Assembly (NCBI RefSeq): GCF_032335695.1
Contig: NZ_JACTOJ010000058.1
Span: forward strand, 1 to 6,480
Origin: JACTOJ01 sp032335695
Lineage (GTDB): Bacteria; Bacillota; Clostridia; Clostridiales; Clostridiaceae
Length of the DNA: 6,480 nt
Direction of reading: 5' to 3'
Shown: piece after piece, positions 1 through 5,084 of the stretch
How positions within the stretch are numbered: position 1 is the first letter of the stretch
How the letters are laid out: each line of letters opens with the position of its first letter
Notes under the pieces: generated by a model
The model's input: the letters and a program-made list of their open reading frames with translations, nothing else
Database searches by the model: none
Told to the model about the DNA's origin: nothing
Position numbers and translations under genes: made by a program

Positions 1-153
1 AAAAGCTATGTACAAGCATACGAAGCGGTAAACGAATTCATGGAATTTTATAACAAAAGAAGAATTCATTCAAGTTTGAAGTTTATGTCACCAAATGAAT
101 TTTATAACCTTTATTTTGGAGAAAATCTAACTAATATTCAAATAAGGGTGTAA
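1..153 (+). CDS. IS3-family transposase (OrfB), C-terminal 50 codons
   Basis: Frame 1 is open from the first base to TAA at 151-153. The translation contains the run YNKRRIHSSLKFMSPNEFY (residues 17-35 of the visible part), the typical end of the DDE integrase (rve) domain in IS3-family OrfB proteins, just past the catalytic glutamate region. OrfB, made with OrfA by programmed frameshifting in this family, cuts and joins the ends of the insertion sequence. The catalytic residues and everything upstream lie outside the window. The sequence is strongly AT-rich compared with the transfer genes that follow, as expected for an inserted element. The family assignment is firm; the subgroup is not determined. 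Confidence 0.85.
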   Translation, partial: KSYVQAYEAVNEFMEFYNKRRIHSSLKFMSPNEFYNLYFGENLTNIQIRV

Positions 154-193
154 TTCTAACAAATTTAGAGAATTTATTATGTTTTGTCCAAAA
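1..193 (+). mobile_element. 3' end of an IS3-type insertion sequence
   Basis: The transposase stop at 151-153 is followed by about 40 bases of AT-rich DNA ending in GTTTTGTCCAAAA (181-193). Composition then changes to the GC-richer DNA of the conjugation block. Read inward, this end is TTTTGGACAAAAC, plausible as a right inverted repeat. The exact boundary and the target duplication cannot be fixed because the left end is outside the window. Confidence 0.5.
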
Positions 194-388
194 CCAAGGG
201 GTTAATCCGCCCGGACATAAGACGTGCCATTCTGTTTTTACTTTTGCGGATTGGTCACCGCAATACCGAACAGTACCAGAACCGGTGTCCCACAGTCTAA
301 AGGAGGCGCTGCCCAACCATTTTATTATCCACGGATGCTGGAAATTATTCTCACATTGGAGTCTGCAAAAGCGGGCTCATTATTTTTG
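194..388. other. Gene-free stretch upstream of the virB6-like gene
   Basis: No gene is supported here. The base composition is nearer to the transfer genes than to the IS. In Tn1549/CTn-like elements the space before the VirB6-like gene usually holds a coupling protein and a very small Maff2-type membrane protein; no hydrophobic small ORF of that kind is visible. One frame stays open to a TGA at 387-389 and could be the decayed tail of an upstream gene cut by the IS, but it resembles nothing I recognise. Confidence 0.4.
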
Positions 389-400
389 AAGGAGGTGATC
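389..400 (+). promoter_or_regulatory. Full-length Shine-Dalgarno sequence of the virB6-like gene
   Basis: AAGGAGGTGATC matches the complement of the 3' end of bacterial 16S rRNA (GATCACCTCCTT) over all 12 bases. It ends four bases before ATG 405, with the GGAGG core 9 bases from the start. Such an extended match is unusual and supports both the start choice and strong translation of the first gene in the block. Confidence 0.85.
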
Positions 401-404
401 TCTA

Positions 405-1307
405 ATGTTCATATGGGACTTTGTCGCCGACACTGTCCTCGGTCAGATTGTGGACTGGATCTACGGTCAGATCGTTGGCTTCCTCGGCGACTTTTTTATG
501 CAGATGGGTAACATGGGCGCAGAGCTGTTCGATATGCCGTGGGTGCAATCAATCGTGCTGTTCTTCTCCTACCTTGCATGGGCTTTATATGGTGTCGGCC
601 TTGTGGTAGCCTGTTTTGAATGCGCAATCGAGTACCAGTCCGGCAGGGGCAGCATCCGGGACACGGCGCTCAACGCCATCAAGGGCTTTATGGCTGTGGG
701 GCTATTTACAACGGTTCCGGTGGAACTATATAAGCTGTCGGTATCCCTGCAGGGTAGCTTTGCCCCAGGCATTACCGGACGTGGCACCGACTTTGGAACG
801 GTGGCTGCGAATATCATCAATACATTGAAAAACGCCGGTGATGTGAATCAGGCCATGAGCAGTAATGTGTTCGGCGGCCTGACCGCCATCACGAGTCCGA
901 TCATGATGATCTTTATTCTCATCCTGATGGGCTATGCAGTCATTAAAGTGTTCTTTGCCAACCTGAAACGCGGCGGCATCCTGCTCATTCAGATTGCTGT
1001 GGGAAGCCTCTACATGTTCTCTGTTCCGAGAGGCTATATTGACGGATTCGTAGGCTGGTGCAAGCAGGTCATCGGGCTGTGCCTGACGGCCTTTTTACAG
1101 GCTACGGTGCTGATTGCCGGGTTGATGGTGGTAAAGGATCATGCCCTCCTCGGCCTTGGGCTCATGCTGGCGTCGGGTGAAATTCCCCGAATTGCCGGAC
1201 AGTTCGGGCTGGACACCAGCACAAAGGCAAACCTCATGGGAACCGTCTATGCGGCGCAGACCGCCGTGAACATGACACGAACTGTGATACAGGCGGTGGC
1301 GAAGTGA
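405..1307 (+). CDS. VirB6/TrbL-like conjugal transfer membrane protein
   Basis: This 300-residue, very hydrophobic protein has probable membrane segments near residues 47-72, 91-112, 160-186, 190-206, 222-243 and 246-257. A conserved-looking tail (SGEIPRIAGQFGLDTS, 257-272) follows the last segment. Size, topology and position just before a PrgI-like gene match the VirB6/TrbL-like proteins of C. difficile CTn4-type elements (the family I recall as CD1112). VirB6 proteins form the inner-membrane part of the type IV secretion channel through which conjugating DNA passes. ATG 405 is fixed by a perfect 12-base Shine-Dalgarno. The TGA stop overlaps the GTG start of the next gene, so the two are translationally coupled. 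No frameshift is seen. The exact family name rests on memory; the general role is well supported. Confidence 0.85.
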   Translation: MFIWDFVADTVLGQIVDWIYGQIVGFLGDFFMQMGNMGAELFDMPWVQSIVLFFSYLAWALYGVGLVVACFECAIEYQSGRGSIRDTALNAIKGFMAVGLFTTVPVELYKLSVSLQGSFAPGITGRGTDFGTVAANIINTLKNAGDVNQAMSSNVFGGLTAITSPIMMIFILILMGYAVIKVFFANLKRGGILLIQIAVGSLYMFSVPRGYIDGFVGWCKQVIGLCLTAFLQATVLIAGLMVVKDHALLGLGLMLASGEIPRIAGQFGLDTSTKANLMGTVYAAQTAVNMTRTVIQAVAK

Positions 1308-1786
1308 GTGAGAATAAGCTGGTCTATATCTGTTCGCCATACGCCGGTGACATAGAAAAAAATGTCGAATTTGCAAAGGCAGCCTGTATGTATGCCATGC
1401 GGCAAAATTGTACGCCGGTGGCTGTCCATCTTTTGTATCCGCAGCTTTTGGATGATTCCGAGCCTGTCCAAAGACAGGCGGGCATCCGTATGGGGCTGCG
1501 CATTTTGGAAGCCGCCGACGAGCTATGGCTGTGTGGTAGCAGAATCTCCGAAGGCATGCGTGCGGAGATAGCTGCCACCAAGCAGTTTGGAATCCCTGTA
1601 AAAGAAATACCGGAATCAGAAAGTCAAGGAGGAATTGATATGAAGCAGTATGGAGTATGGGCGGTTCGCAGTGCCAATTCCGTGTGCGGCGCGGCGCAGA
1701 GCTGGTGTAAGCACCAGGGCGAACCGATCAAATTTGATACTTATGAACAGGCGGCGGCTCATGCGAAATCTCTGAAGGAGGCCTGA
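1304..1786 (+). CDS. DUF4406-like protein with a short C-terminal extension
   Basis: The first ~105 of 160 residues look like a DUF4406/nucleoside 2-deoxyribosyltransferase-like fold: a beta strand with YICSPYAGD (8-16), a helix with N20, the DELWLCG strand (72-78) and SEGMRAEI (82-89), where E83 sits at the place of the active-site glutamate of deoxyribosyltransferases. Proteins of this type are common in phages and ICEs; their substrate is unknown. Start GTG 1304 overlaps the stop of the virB6-like gene (GTGA) and has only a weak ribosome site of its own, suggesting coupled translation. Residues 113-160 begin with a methionine preceded by a perfect AAGGAGG and probably form, or once formed, a separate small protein. 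The stop lies two bases before the PrgI start. The fold call is moderately sure; the biochemical role is not known. Confidence 0.7.
   Translation: MSENKLVYICSPYAGDIEKNVEFAKAACMYAMRQNCTPVAVHLLYPQLLDDSEPVQRQAGIRMGLRILEAADELWLCGSRISEGMRAEIAATKQFGIPVKEIPESESQGGIDMKQYGVWAVRSANSVCGAAQSWCKHQGEPIKFDTYEQAAAHAKSLKEA
1626..1632 (+). promoter_or_regulatory. Internal Shine-Dalgarno inside the DUF4406-like gene
   Basis: AAGGAGG lies 7 bases before an in-frame ATG at 1640, inside the reading frame that started at GTG 1304. It is a much better ribosome site than the one in front of GTG 1304 and points to an internal translation start. Confidence 0.65.
1640..1786 (+). CDS. Small 48-residue protein from an internal start (or fused C-terminal domain)
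   Basis: Starting at ATG 1640 the same frame gives MKQYGVWAVRSANSVCGAAQ and onward to the shared stop at 1786. This segment is not part of the DUF4406-like fold: it is joined to it by a polar linker (PESESQGG) and reads like a small soluble mixed alpha/beta protein with YGVWAVR and SWCKHQGEP motifs. I associate similar short proteins with Firmicutes conjugative elements but cannot name a family. The strong upstream AAGGAGG suggests it is made on its own, alone or together with the 160-residue form. A loss of the intervening stop, fusing two formerly adjacent genes, would explain the arrangement. Function unknown. Confidence 0.5.
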   Translation: MKQYGVWAVRSANSVCGAAQSWCKHQGEPIKFDTYEQAAAHAKSLKEA

Positions 1787-1788
1787 GA

Positions 1789-2052
1789 ATGTATATTTAC
1801 CCTGATAACTTAAAATCCAAGGCTACCCTATGGCTGTGGCAGCTCCGTGATATTGGCATTATTGGCGTGGGTGCTTTGATTTCCATCCTCGCACTGACAC
1901 AGATAAGGTTTATACCACCGATTGTCATAACTGCCGTCTATGCCTTCCTGACCATCCGTTTTGAGGACACAAGTATTCTGGATTTCATCCGGTATGCCTG
2001 TGCCTTTTTTATTGGTAAACAGCAAACTTACGAATGGAGGGCAGGCTTATGA
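1789..2052 (+). CDS. PrgI-like small inner-membrane transfer protein
   Basis: This 87-residue protein starts with MYIYPDNLKSKATLWLWQLR and then has two adjoining membrane segments at about residues 22-38 and 41-57, with a short charged tail ending in KQQTYEWRAGL. That is the layout of PrgI-family proteins, the VirB3-like partner of VirB4 in Gram-positive type IV secretion systems. It lies in the expected place between VirB6-like and VirB4-related genes. AAGGAGG at 1775-1781, overlapping the end of the preceding gene, supports ATG 1789. Its TGA stop overlaps the ATG of the next gene (ATGA at 2049-2052), so the genes are coupled. It resembles the family I recall as CD1111 in C. difficile CTn4. 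Confidence 0.8.
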   Translation: MYIYPDNLKSKATLWLWQLRDIGIIGVGALISILALTQIRFIPPIVITAVYAFLTIRFEDTSILDFIRYACAFFIGKQQTYEWRAGL

Positions 2053-2636
2053 GCAGAAAGAAAAAAGAGGCCAAACAAAAAGCGTCCACAAGGCATCTCA
2101 TGAACACCAAGGCCATCACGGATTACAGTTTACAGACTTACGGCCACGGCGAGCTGGTGTATTTTCTGATAAAACCGAGCAACATCTCCGTTTTGTCGGA
2201 GGAAAGCATCGGCGCACGAATTTATGCCCTGATGACGGTTTTGAAAGGAATCGCCGAGATCGAAATGCTGTGCCTCAACAGCCGTGAAAATTTTGAGGAC
2301 AACAAACAGTTTCTCCGCAGCCGTATGGAGCAGGAACAGAATTCGGTTATTTGCAAGCTCCTTGAAAAAGACCTGAATTTTCTCGACCGAATACAGGTGC
2401 AGATGGCCACCGCCCGTGAGTTTCTTATCATCATCCGTCTGCGTGATGAGAAGCAGAGCGAAGTGTTTCCGTATCTGTCCCGAATCGAAAAGTCCCTCAA
2501 GGAACAGGGCTTCATCGCTAGCCGTGCAGACAGTGAGGACATTAAGAAGCTGCTGGCGGTTTACTTCGAACAAAACGTGACTACGGAAAAGTTTGAGGAT
2601 TTTGACGGAGAAAGATGGGTGATTTTGAATGAATAA
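2049..2636 (+). CDS. Probable detached VirB4 N-terminal domain protein
   Basis: The protein is 195 residues long when started at ATG 2049; an in-frame ATG at 2034 exists, but GGAGGG (2036-2041) lies between the two and the ATGA overlap with the PrgI stop favours 2049. It is soluble, with a basic start (MSRKKKEAKQKAS), a beta-rich part around 24-45 (YGHGELVYFLIKPSNISVLS) and long charged helices. YFLIKPSNISVLS and the later FLIIIRLRDE fit the non-catalytic N-terminal domain of VirB4/CagE ATPases, as a separate gene between PrgI and the ATPase. No Walker motif is present and none is expected. The family link is from context and general appearance, so moderate. Its stop overlaps an ATG at 2629, the likely original start of the interrupted virB4. 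Confidence 0.6.
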   Translation: MSRKKKEAKQKASTRHLMNTKAITDYSLQTYGHGELVYFLIKPSNISVLSEESIGARIYALMTVLKGIAEIEMLCLNSRENFEDNKQFLRSRMEQEQNSVICKLLEKDLNFLDRIQVQMATAREFLIIIRLRDEKQSEVFPYLSRIEKSLKEQGFIASRADSEDIKKLLAVYFEQNVTTEKFEDFDGERWVILNE

Positions 2637-2670
2637 GAATAAAAGCCGAACCATAGAACGGAGCTGGTAA
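2629..2670 (+). pseudogene. Probable interrupted start of the resident virB4 gene
   Basis: ATG 2629 overlaps the end of the upstream gene in the way the other transfer genes overlap, and reads MNKNKSRTIERSW before TAA at 2668. The basic start fits a VirB4 N-terminus, but the frame ends after 13 residues and is followed within 30 bases by a strong hairpin and minus-strand cargo. I infer that this is where the transfer operon was broken. It is too short for similarity alone to prove it. Confidence 0.35.
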
Positions 2671-2696
2671 ATATCTACATTTGGGTGTGAAGCTAT

Positions 2697-2739
2697 AAAA
2701 ACAGGAAGCAATGAGCTGTACTCATCGCTTCCTGTTTTT
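2697..2739. terminator. Bidirectional terminator hairpin (repeat copy 1)
   Basis: AAAAACAGGAAGC (2697-2709) pairs perfectly with GCTTCCTGTTTTT (2727-2739), and ATGAG (2711-2715) pairs with CTCAT (2721-2725) inside it, leaving a CTGTA loop and one A/C mismatch. The A-tract on one side and T-tract on the other make it a terminator in both directions: for the + strand transfer operon and for the minus-strand MBL gene ending at 2760. It resembles the hairpins at 3807-3837 and 5984-6015, and is followed by TTTGCTCATTAT, close to TTTGCTCATGAT after the third hairpin. Confidence 0.9.
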
Positions 2740-2759
2740 GCTCATTATCCACAAAATGT

Positions 2760-3452
2760 TTATTGCCCAAGGGACTTATTCAGTATCTGATTGGCATTCT
2801 TTGTTATAGGTGCGCCATGACCAAATAAAGCGTATTCAATGGGATAGTTCAATAATTTTTTTGCATCAACATGAACCTGGTCAGTATTTACATTGAACTT
2901 CTCAGGGACACCAATTACAAGGCCTTTTTCTTTGTTGTTCCTGATAACATCACTAAAGAACATAATTTTTTTATCGGCTTGATATAAGGCTATACTTCCG
3001 GGTGTATGCCCAGGCACATTTATAACTTGCAAGCCGCCGATGATGTCAATTAAGTCGTCACTTTCCAAAACGTGATCAATTTGCTGTACCACACAATTAA
3101 GCTGCCGCATGTATTTCTGTTCTTCTAACATCATTTTGCGATAGTTGCCTTCAATTACACTTTGCTGCAAAATGTACGGAACATCATTTTTGTGTGCTGC
3201 TAATTTTGCGCCCGAGCATCTTACAAGCTCCGCAGCTCCGCCTATATGGTCGCGATGACAATGGGTCAGGATAATCATTTTCAAATCAGAAAGTGGAAAT
3301 TTGTTTGTCTCCAGTATCTGAATCAAATACTTTGTTTTCATAAAAATGCCGGTATCAATCAAATAGTAACCGTTATTTGACAACAGCACAAAAACATTTG
3401 CTTTAAGTACTTCATCTTCTATGATAAATAAACCCTTAGTGATTTCTTTCAT
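2760..3452 (-). CDS. MBL-fold metallo-hydrolase (cargo unit A)
   Basis: This is a complete 230-residue metallo-beta-lactamase-fold protein. The metal ligands are all visible: THCHRDH gives H64, H66, D68 and H69; VPGHT gives H149; FFSD gives D168; FGHG gives H212. LIDTG (31-35) is the usual second strand motif. This set supports a two-zinc hydrolase. The family includes lactonases, thioesterases, glyoxalase II-like enzymes and RNases; the short length argues against RNase J/Z types and nothing fixes the substrate. No signal peptide, so cytoplasmic. GGAGG lies 9 bases before ATG 3452, and an extended -10 promoter lies at 3506-3514. The gene faces the transfer operon and ends at the shared hairpin. 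It is clearly more AT-rich than the transfer genes, suggesting separate origin. Confidence 0.9.
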   Translation of the reverse strand: MKEITKGLFIIEDEVLKANVFVLLSNNGYYLIDTGIFMKTKYLIQILETNKFPLSDLKMIILTHCHRDHIGGAAELVRCSGAKLAAHKNDVPYILQQSVIEGNYRKMMLEEQKYMRQLNCVVQQIDHVLESDDLIDIIGGLQVINVPGHTPGSIALYQADKKIMFFSDVIRNNKEKGLVIGVPEKFNVNTDQVHVDAKKLLNYPIEYALFGHGAPITKNANQILNKSLGQ

Positions 3453-3485
3453 AATCCACCTCCAATTATCGTCATTATATAAACA

Positions 3486-3499
3486 ATGCGAATTTGCAT
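3486..3499. repeat. Imperfect palindrome in the leader of the MBL gene
   Basis: ATGCGAATTTGCAT pairs with its own complement at 12 of 14 positions and lies just downstream of the -10 box at 3506-3511, about where transcription of the minus-strand MBL gene would start. Position and symmetry suit a repressor operator. No regulator gene is in this unit, so this is only a suggestion. Confidence 0.35.
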
Positions 3500-3505
3500 A
3501 TGACC

Positions 3506-3536
3506 ATTATACCATGTTTTTTCTCAAATTTGTCCA
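3506..3536 (-). promoter_or_regulatory. Extended -10 promoter of the MBL gene
   Basis: On the minus strand TGGTATAAT (3514-3506) is a perfect extended -10 (TGNTATAAT). A weak -35, TGGACA (3536-3531), lies 19 bases upstream; the extended -10 would compensate. The leader to ATG 3452 would be about 45-50 bases. The same TATGGTATAATG-like core appears before the acetyltransferase operon at 5811-5819. Confidence 0.65.
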
Positions 3537-3600
3537 ATGCCGTCACTGAAACATGGCGGTTTTTCTATGTTCAGAAATAATTAGAAAGGAAGTATGCCTC

Positions 3601-3762
3601 ATGGCAAAACAGCCGAAAACCAAAGCTCCGTCGCAGGATAAAGTAAAAGTTCAAGAATTCCTTGATATGATCGCGCCTTCCATCATTAAATTCAATACCG
3701 ACCATTTCATCTGTGGCAACACATTCCGCTGCTTGTGGGCGCTCCGGGAGTACCCGGCATGA
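3601..3762 (+). pseudogene. 5' fragment of a VirB4-like conjugation ATPase gene (53 codons)
   Basis: The frame MAKQPKTKAPSQDKVKVQEF runs on through DMIAPSIIKFNTDHFICGN and LWALREYPA to TGA at 3760-3762. I recognise this as the start of the VirB4-like ATPase of CTn4-type elements (CD1110-like), which is normally many hundreds of residues long and carries Walker A and B motifs; here all of that is missing. AGAAAGGAAG at 3583-3592 gives a fair ribosome site for ATG 3601; an in-frame ATG at 3553 is less likely because it adds a tail unlike the family. The break comes right after the YP codons, at the same place as in the copy at 5866-5961. Family recall is from memory; the truncation is certain if it is right. 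Confidence 0.7.
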
Positions 3763-3806
3763 AAATTATAGACGGTGAAGTCGATAATAGAAAATAAAAT
3801 AAATAA

Positions 3807-3837
3807 TGGGAGGCTGATTTTCTGTACTAGCTTCCCA
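3807..3837 (-). terminator. Terminator hairpin of the acetyltransferase operon (repeat copy 2)
   Basis: TGGGAGGCT (3807-3815) pairs with AGCTTCCCA (3829-3837) with one G-U pair and a 13-base loop containing GTAC. On the minus strand it is followed by a T-rich run (ATTATTTATTTTATTTTC), so it works best as the terminator of the operon ending at 3843. It belongs to the same hairpin family as 2697-2739 and 5984-6015. Confidence 0.8.
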
Positions 3838-3842
3838 GTGCA

Positions 3843-4271
3843 CTATTTTTCCATGATATATCGTGAATCTTTGATGGTTTCTGTTATCCGGAAGCCAAAC
3901 CTTTTATATAAGGAGACTGCTTTGGTATTTTGAATAAAAACGTAGAGAAAAATGGGGAAATCTGTTTCTGCGATGCATTTTCGGATGATTTCACTACCGA
4001 TGCCTTGACCCTGATATGGTGAAAGGACATATAAATCATCCAATTCCATTTTTTCATCGGCAGAATGGAGACGGTAATACCCGACTTTCTGGTTGTCCTG
4101 AAAAATACAGGTGTATTCATCGATGTGTTTCTCAATTTTATTCCGAACCCATGACAGCACTTTGGAATAGTTGATTTGCGAGATGTTCTCATATCGGTCA
4201 ATCAAGTCCTTGTTCAGTTGAAACAGCAGTTCAATATCCGCTGTTTCGGCAGGCCCATAAGTCAGATTCAT
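3843..4271 (-). CDS. GNAT-family N-acetyltransferase (cargo unit B)
   Basis: A 142-residue single-domain GNAT protein. Motif A is LDDLYVLSPYQGQGIG (77-92), whose Q87-x-x-G90-x-G92 is the acetyl-CoA pyrophosphate loop. Motif B is N115-T-K-A118 followed by L121-Y122 and F125-G-F (125-127). These enzymes move an acetyl group from acetyl-CoA to an amine; the acceptor cannot be told, and small-molecule detoxification, antibiotic modification and protein acetylation are all possible. It is the last gene of a three-gene minus-strand operon. GAGGT overlaps the stop of the preceding MBL gene, 8 bases before ATG 4271, so translation is probably coupled. The gene ends five bases from a terminator hairpin. 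Length and motifs are complete, with no sign of decay. Confidence 0.9.
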   Translation of the reverse strand: MNLTYGPAETADIELLFQLNKDLIDRYENISQINYSKVLSWVRNKIEKHIDEYTCIFQDNQKVGYYRLHSADEKMELDDLYVLSPYQGQGIGSEIIRKCIAETDFPIFLYVFIQNTKAVSLYKRFGFRITETIKDSRYIMEK

Positions 4272-4282
4272 TAGGATTTACC

Positions 4283-5044
4283 TCACAGCCATACGGCCCA
4301 GTCTCCGTAATCGAATGTTCCGCTGCCGTGATGCAGTTTTCCTTCGGCTTGGAGCTGCCGGAAAGCGTCACGCATACGGATGAGAATTTCCGGCTGAATA
4401 TCAAGACTGTGATGTGCAGGGAAAACCCGTTTGACCGGAAGTGACGCCACCCGCTCAAGAGAAGCAAGATAGGCAGTCGGGTCAGTGGAGGGGTAATAGG
4501 CGAACAGGGTATCTTTATAGACCAGATCACCAGTAAAAAGATATCCCCGTTCCTTTTCATAAAAGCACATATGTCCCGGTGAATGTCCGGGTGTATGCAA
4601 CACCCGAATACAACGGCCTCCAAGATCAATTATGTCGTTATCCTTCAGTACCCTCGTTGGTGTTCCCTGAAAAAATTGATAATTGTCTACATTGTACCCT
4701 TGTGGCAGATCGCAGCGGTCAACCACCATGCCCTTGATTTGCTCCAAGGTCAGCGGAAATTCTCCGTTCAGCCAGTTTAATTCATCTTCATGGGCGTAAA
4801 AATCCGGGAAATACTGATGACCGCCAATGTGATCCCAGTGAATATGGGTTGCCACGGCGGTAACCGGCTTGTCCGTTAGCTTCATTACTTCATCATAGAT
4901 ATTGCAGATACCGAGGCCGGTATCGATCAAAAGACTGCGGTCTTTACCGTTCAACAGATAAGCGTGGGTTTCCTCCCAATGCCGGTATTCACTGATAATA
5001 TGCGTATCCGTATCAATATGATTTATTGTAAACCAATCTTTCAT
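4283..5044 (-). CDS. MBL-fold metallo-hydrolase, MBLAC2-like (cargo unit B)
   Basis: A complete 253-residue metallo-beta-lactamase-fold protein. Metal ligands: THIHWDH gives H67, H69, D71 and H72; HTPGH gives H154; FTGD gives D173; FPAHH gives H211. LLIDTGLG (38-45) is the second-strand motif. The HIHWDH form and WEETHAYLLNG near the start recall MBLAC2-type hydrolases (thioesterase-like), but this is an impression and the substrate is open. It is not an obvious close copy of the other MBL protein at 2760-3452: motifs match, most of the rest differs. AGGAAGG lies 9 bases before ATG 5044, 40 bases after the acetyltransferase stop, and the stop overlaps the ribosome site of the GNAT gene. It has higher GC than its operon partners. 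Confidence 0.9.
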   Translation of the reverse strand: MKDWFTINHIDTDTHIISEYRHWEETHAYLLNGKDRSLLIDTGLGICNIYDEVMKLTDKPVTAVATHIHWDHIGGHQYFPDFYAHEDELNWLNGEFPLTLEQIKGMVVDRCDLPQGYNVDNYQFFQGTPTRVLKDNDIIDLGGRCIRVLHTPGHSPGHMCFYEKERGYLFTGDLVYKDTLFAYYPSTDPTAYLASLERVASLPVKRVFPAHHSLDIQPEILIRMRDAFRQLQAEGKLHHGSGTFDYGDWAVWL

Positions 5045-5084
5045 TAGATTTGTCCTTCCTAACCTGCTTACAAGAATGCAGCAA

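Larger units (their letters stand above)
3554..3837 (+). repeat. Inter-cassette repeat module, long copy (R2)
   Basis: Four parts recur in the same order at 5869-6015: an upstream block starting TGGCGG (3554-3576, matching 5869-5891 at 19 of 23 bases); a 60-base virB4 segment (3701-3760, matching 5900-5959 at about 50 of 60); a post-stop stretch with TTATA.ACG.TGAA; and a GGGAAGCT-type hairpin. This copy keeps the virB4 start codon and about 100 bases absent from the other copy. It separates cargo units A and B. Confidence 0.75.

Noticed and set aside
131..316. 61-residue minus-strand ORF
   Set aside because: It crosses the IS end and the composition break, with no ribosome site or recognisable motif.
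224..511. 95-residue + strand ORF upstream of and overlapping the virB6-like gene
   Set aside because: It runs through the perfect Shine-Dalgarno and start of the virB6-like gene in another frame, has no ribosome site and resembles no family.
2130..2711. 193-residue minus-strand ORF
   Set aside because: It is the antisense of the VirB4 N-terminal-like gene, which has the overlaps and ribosome site of the operon, and it starts inside a terminator hairpin.
3553..3762. Longer 69-residue start for the virB4 fragment, or a regulatory leader peptide
   Set aside because: The added residues do not match the expected start of the ATPase, and AGAAAGGAAG sits before ATG 3601. A leader-peptide role is unlikely since the following genes are on the other strand.
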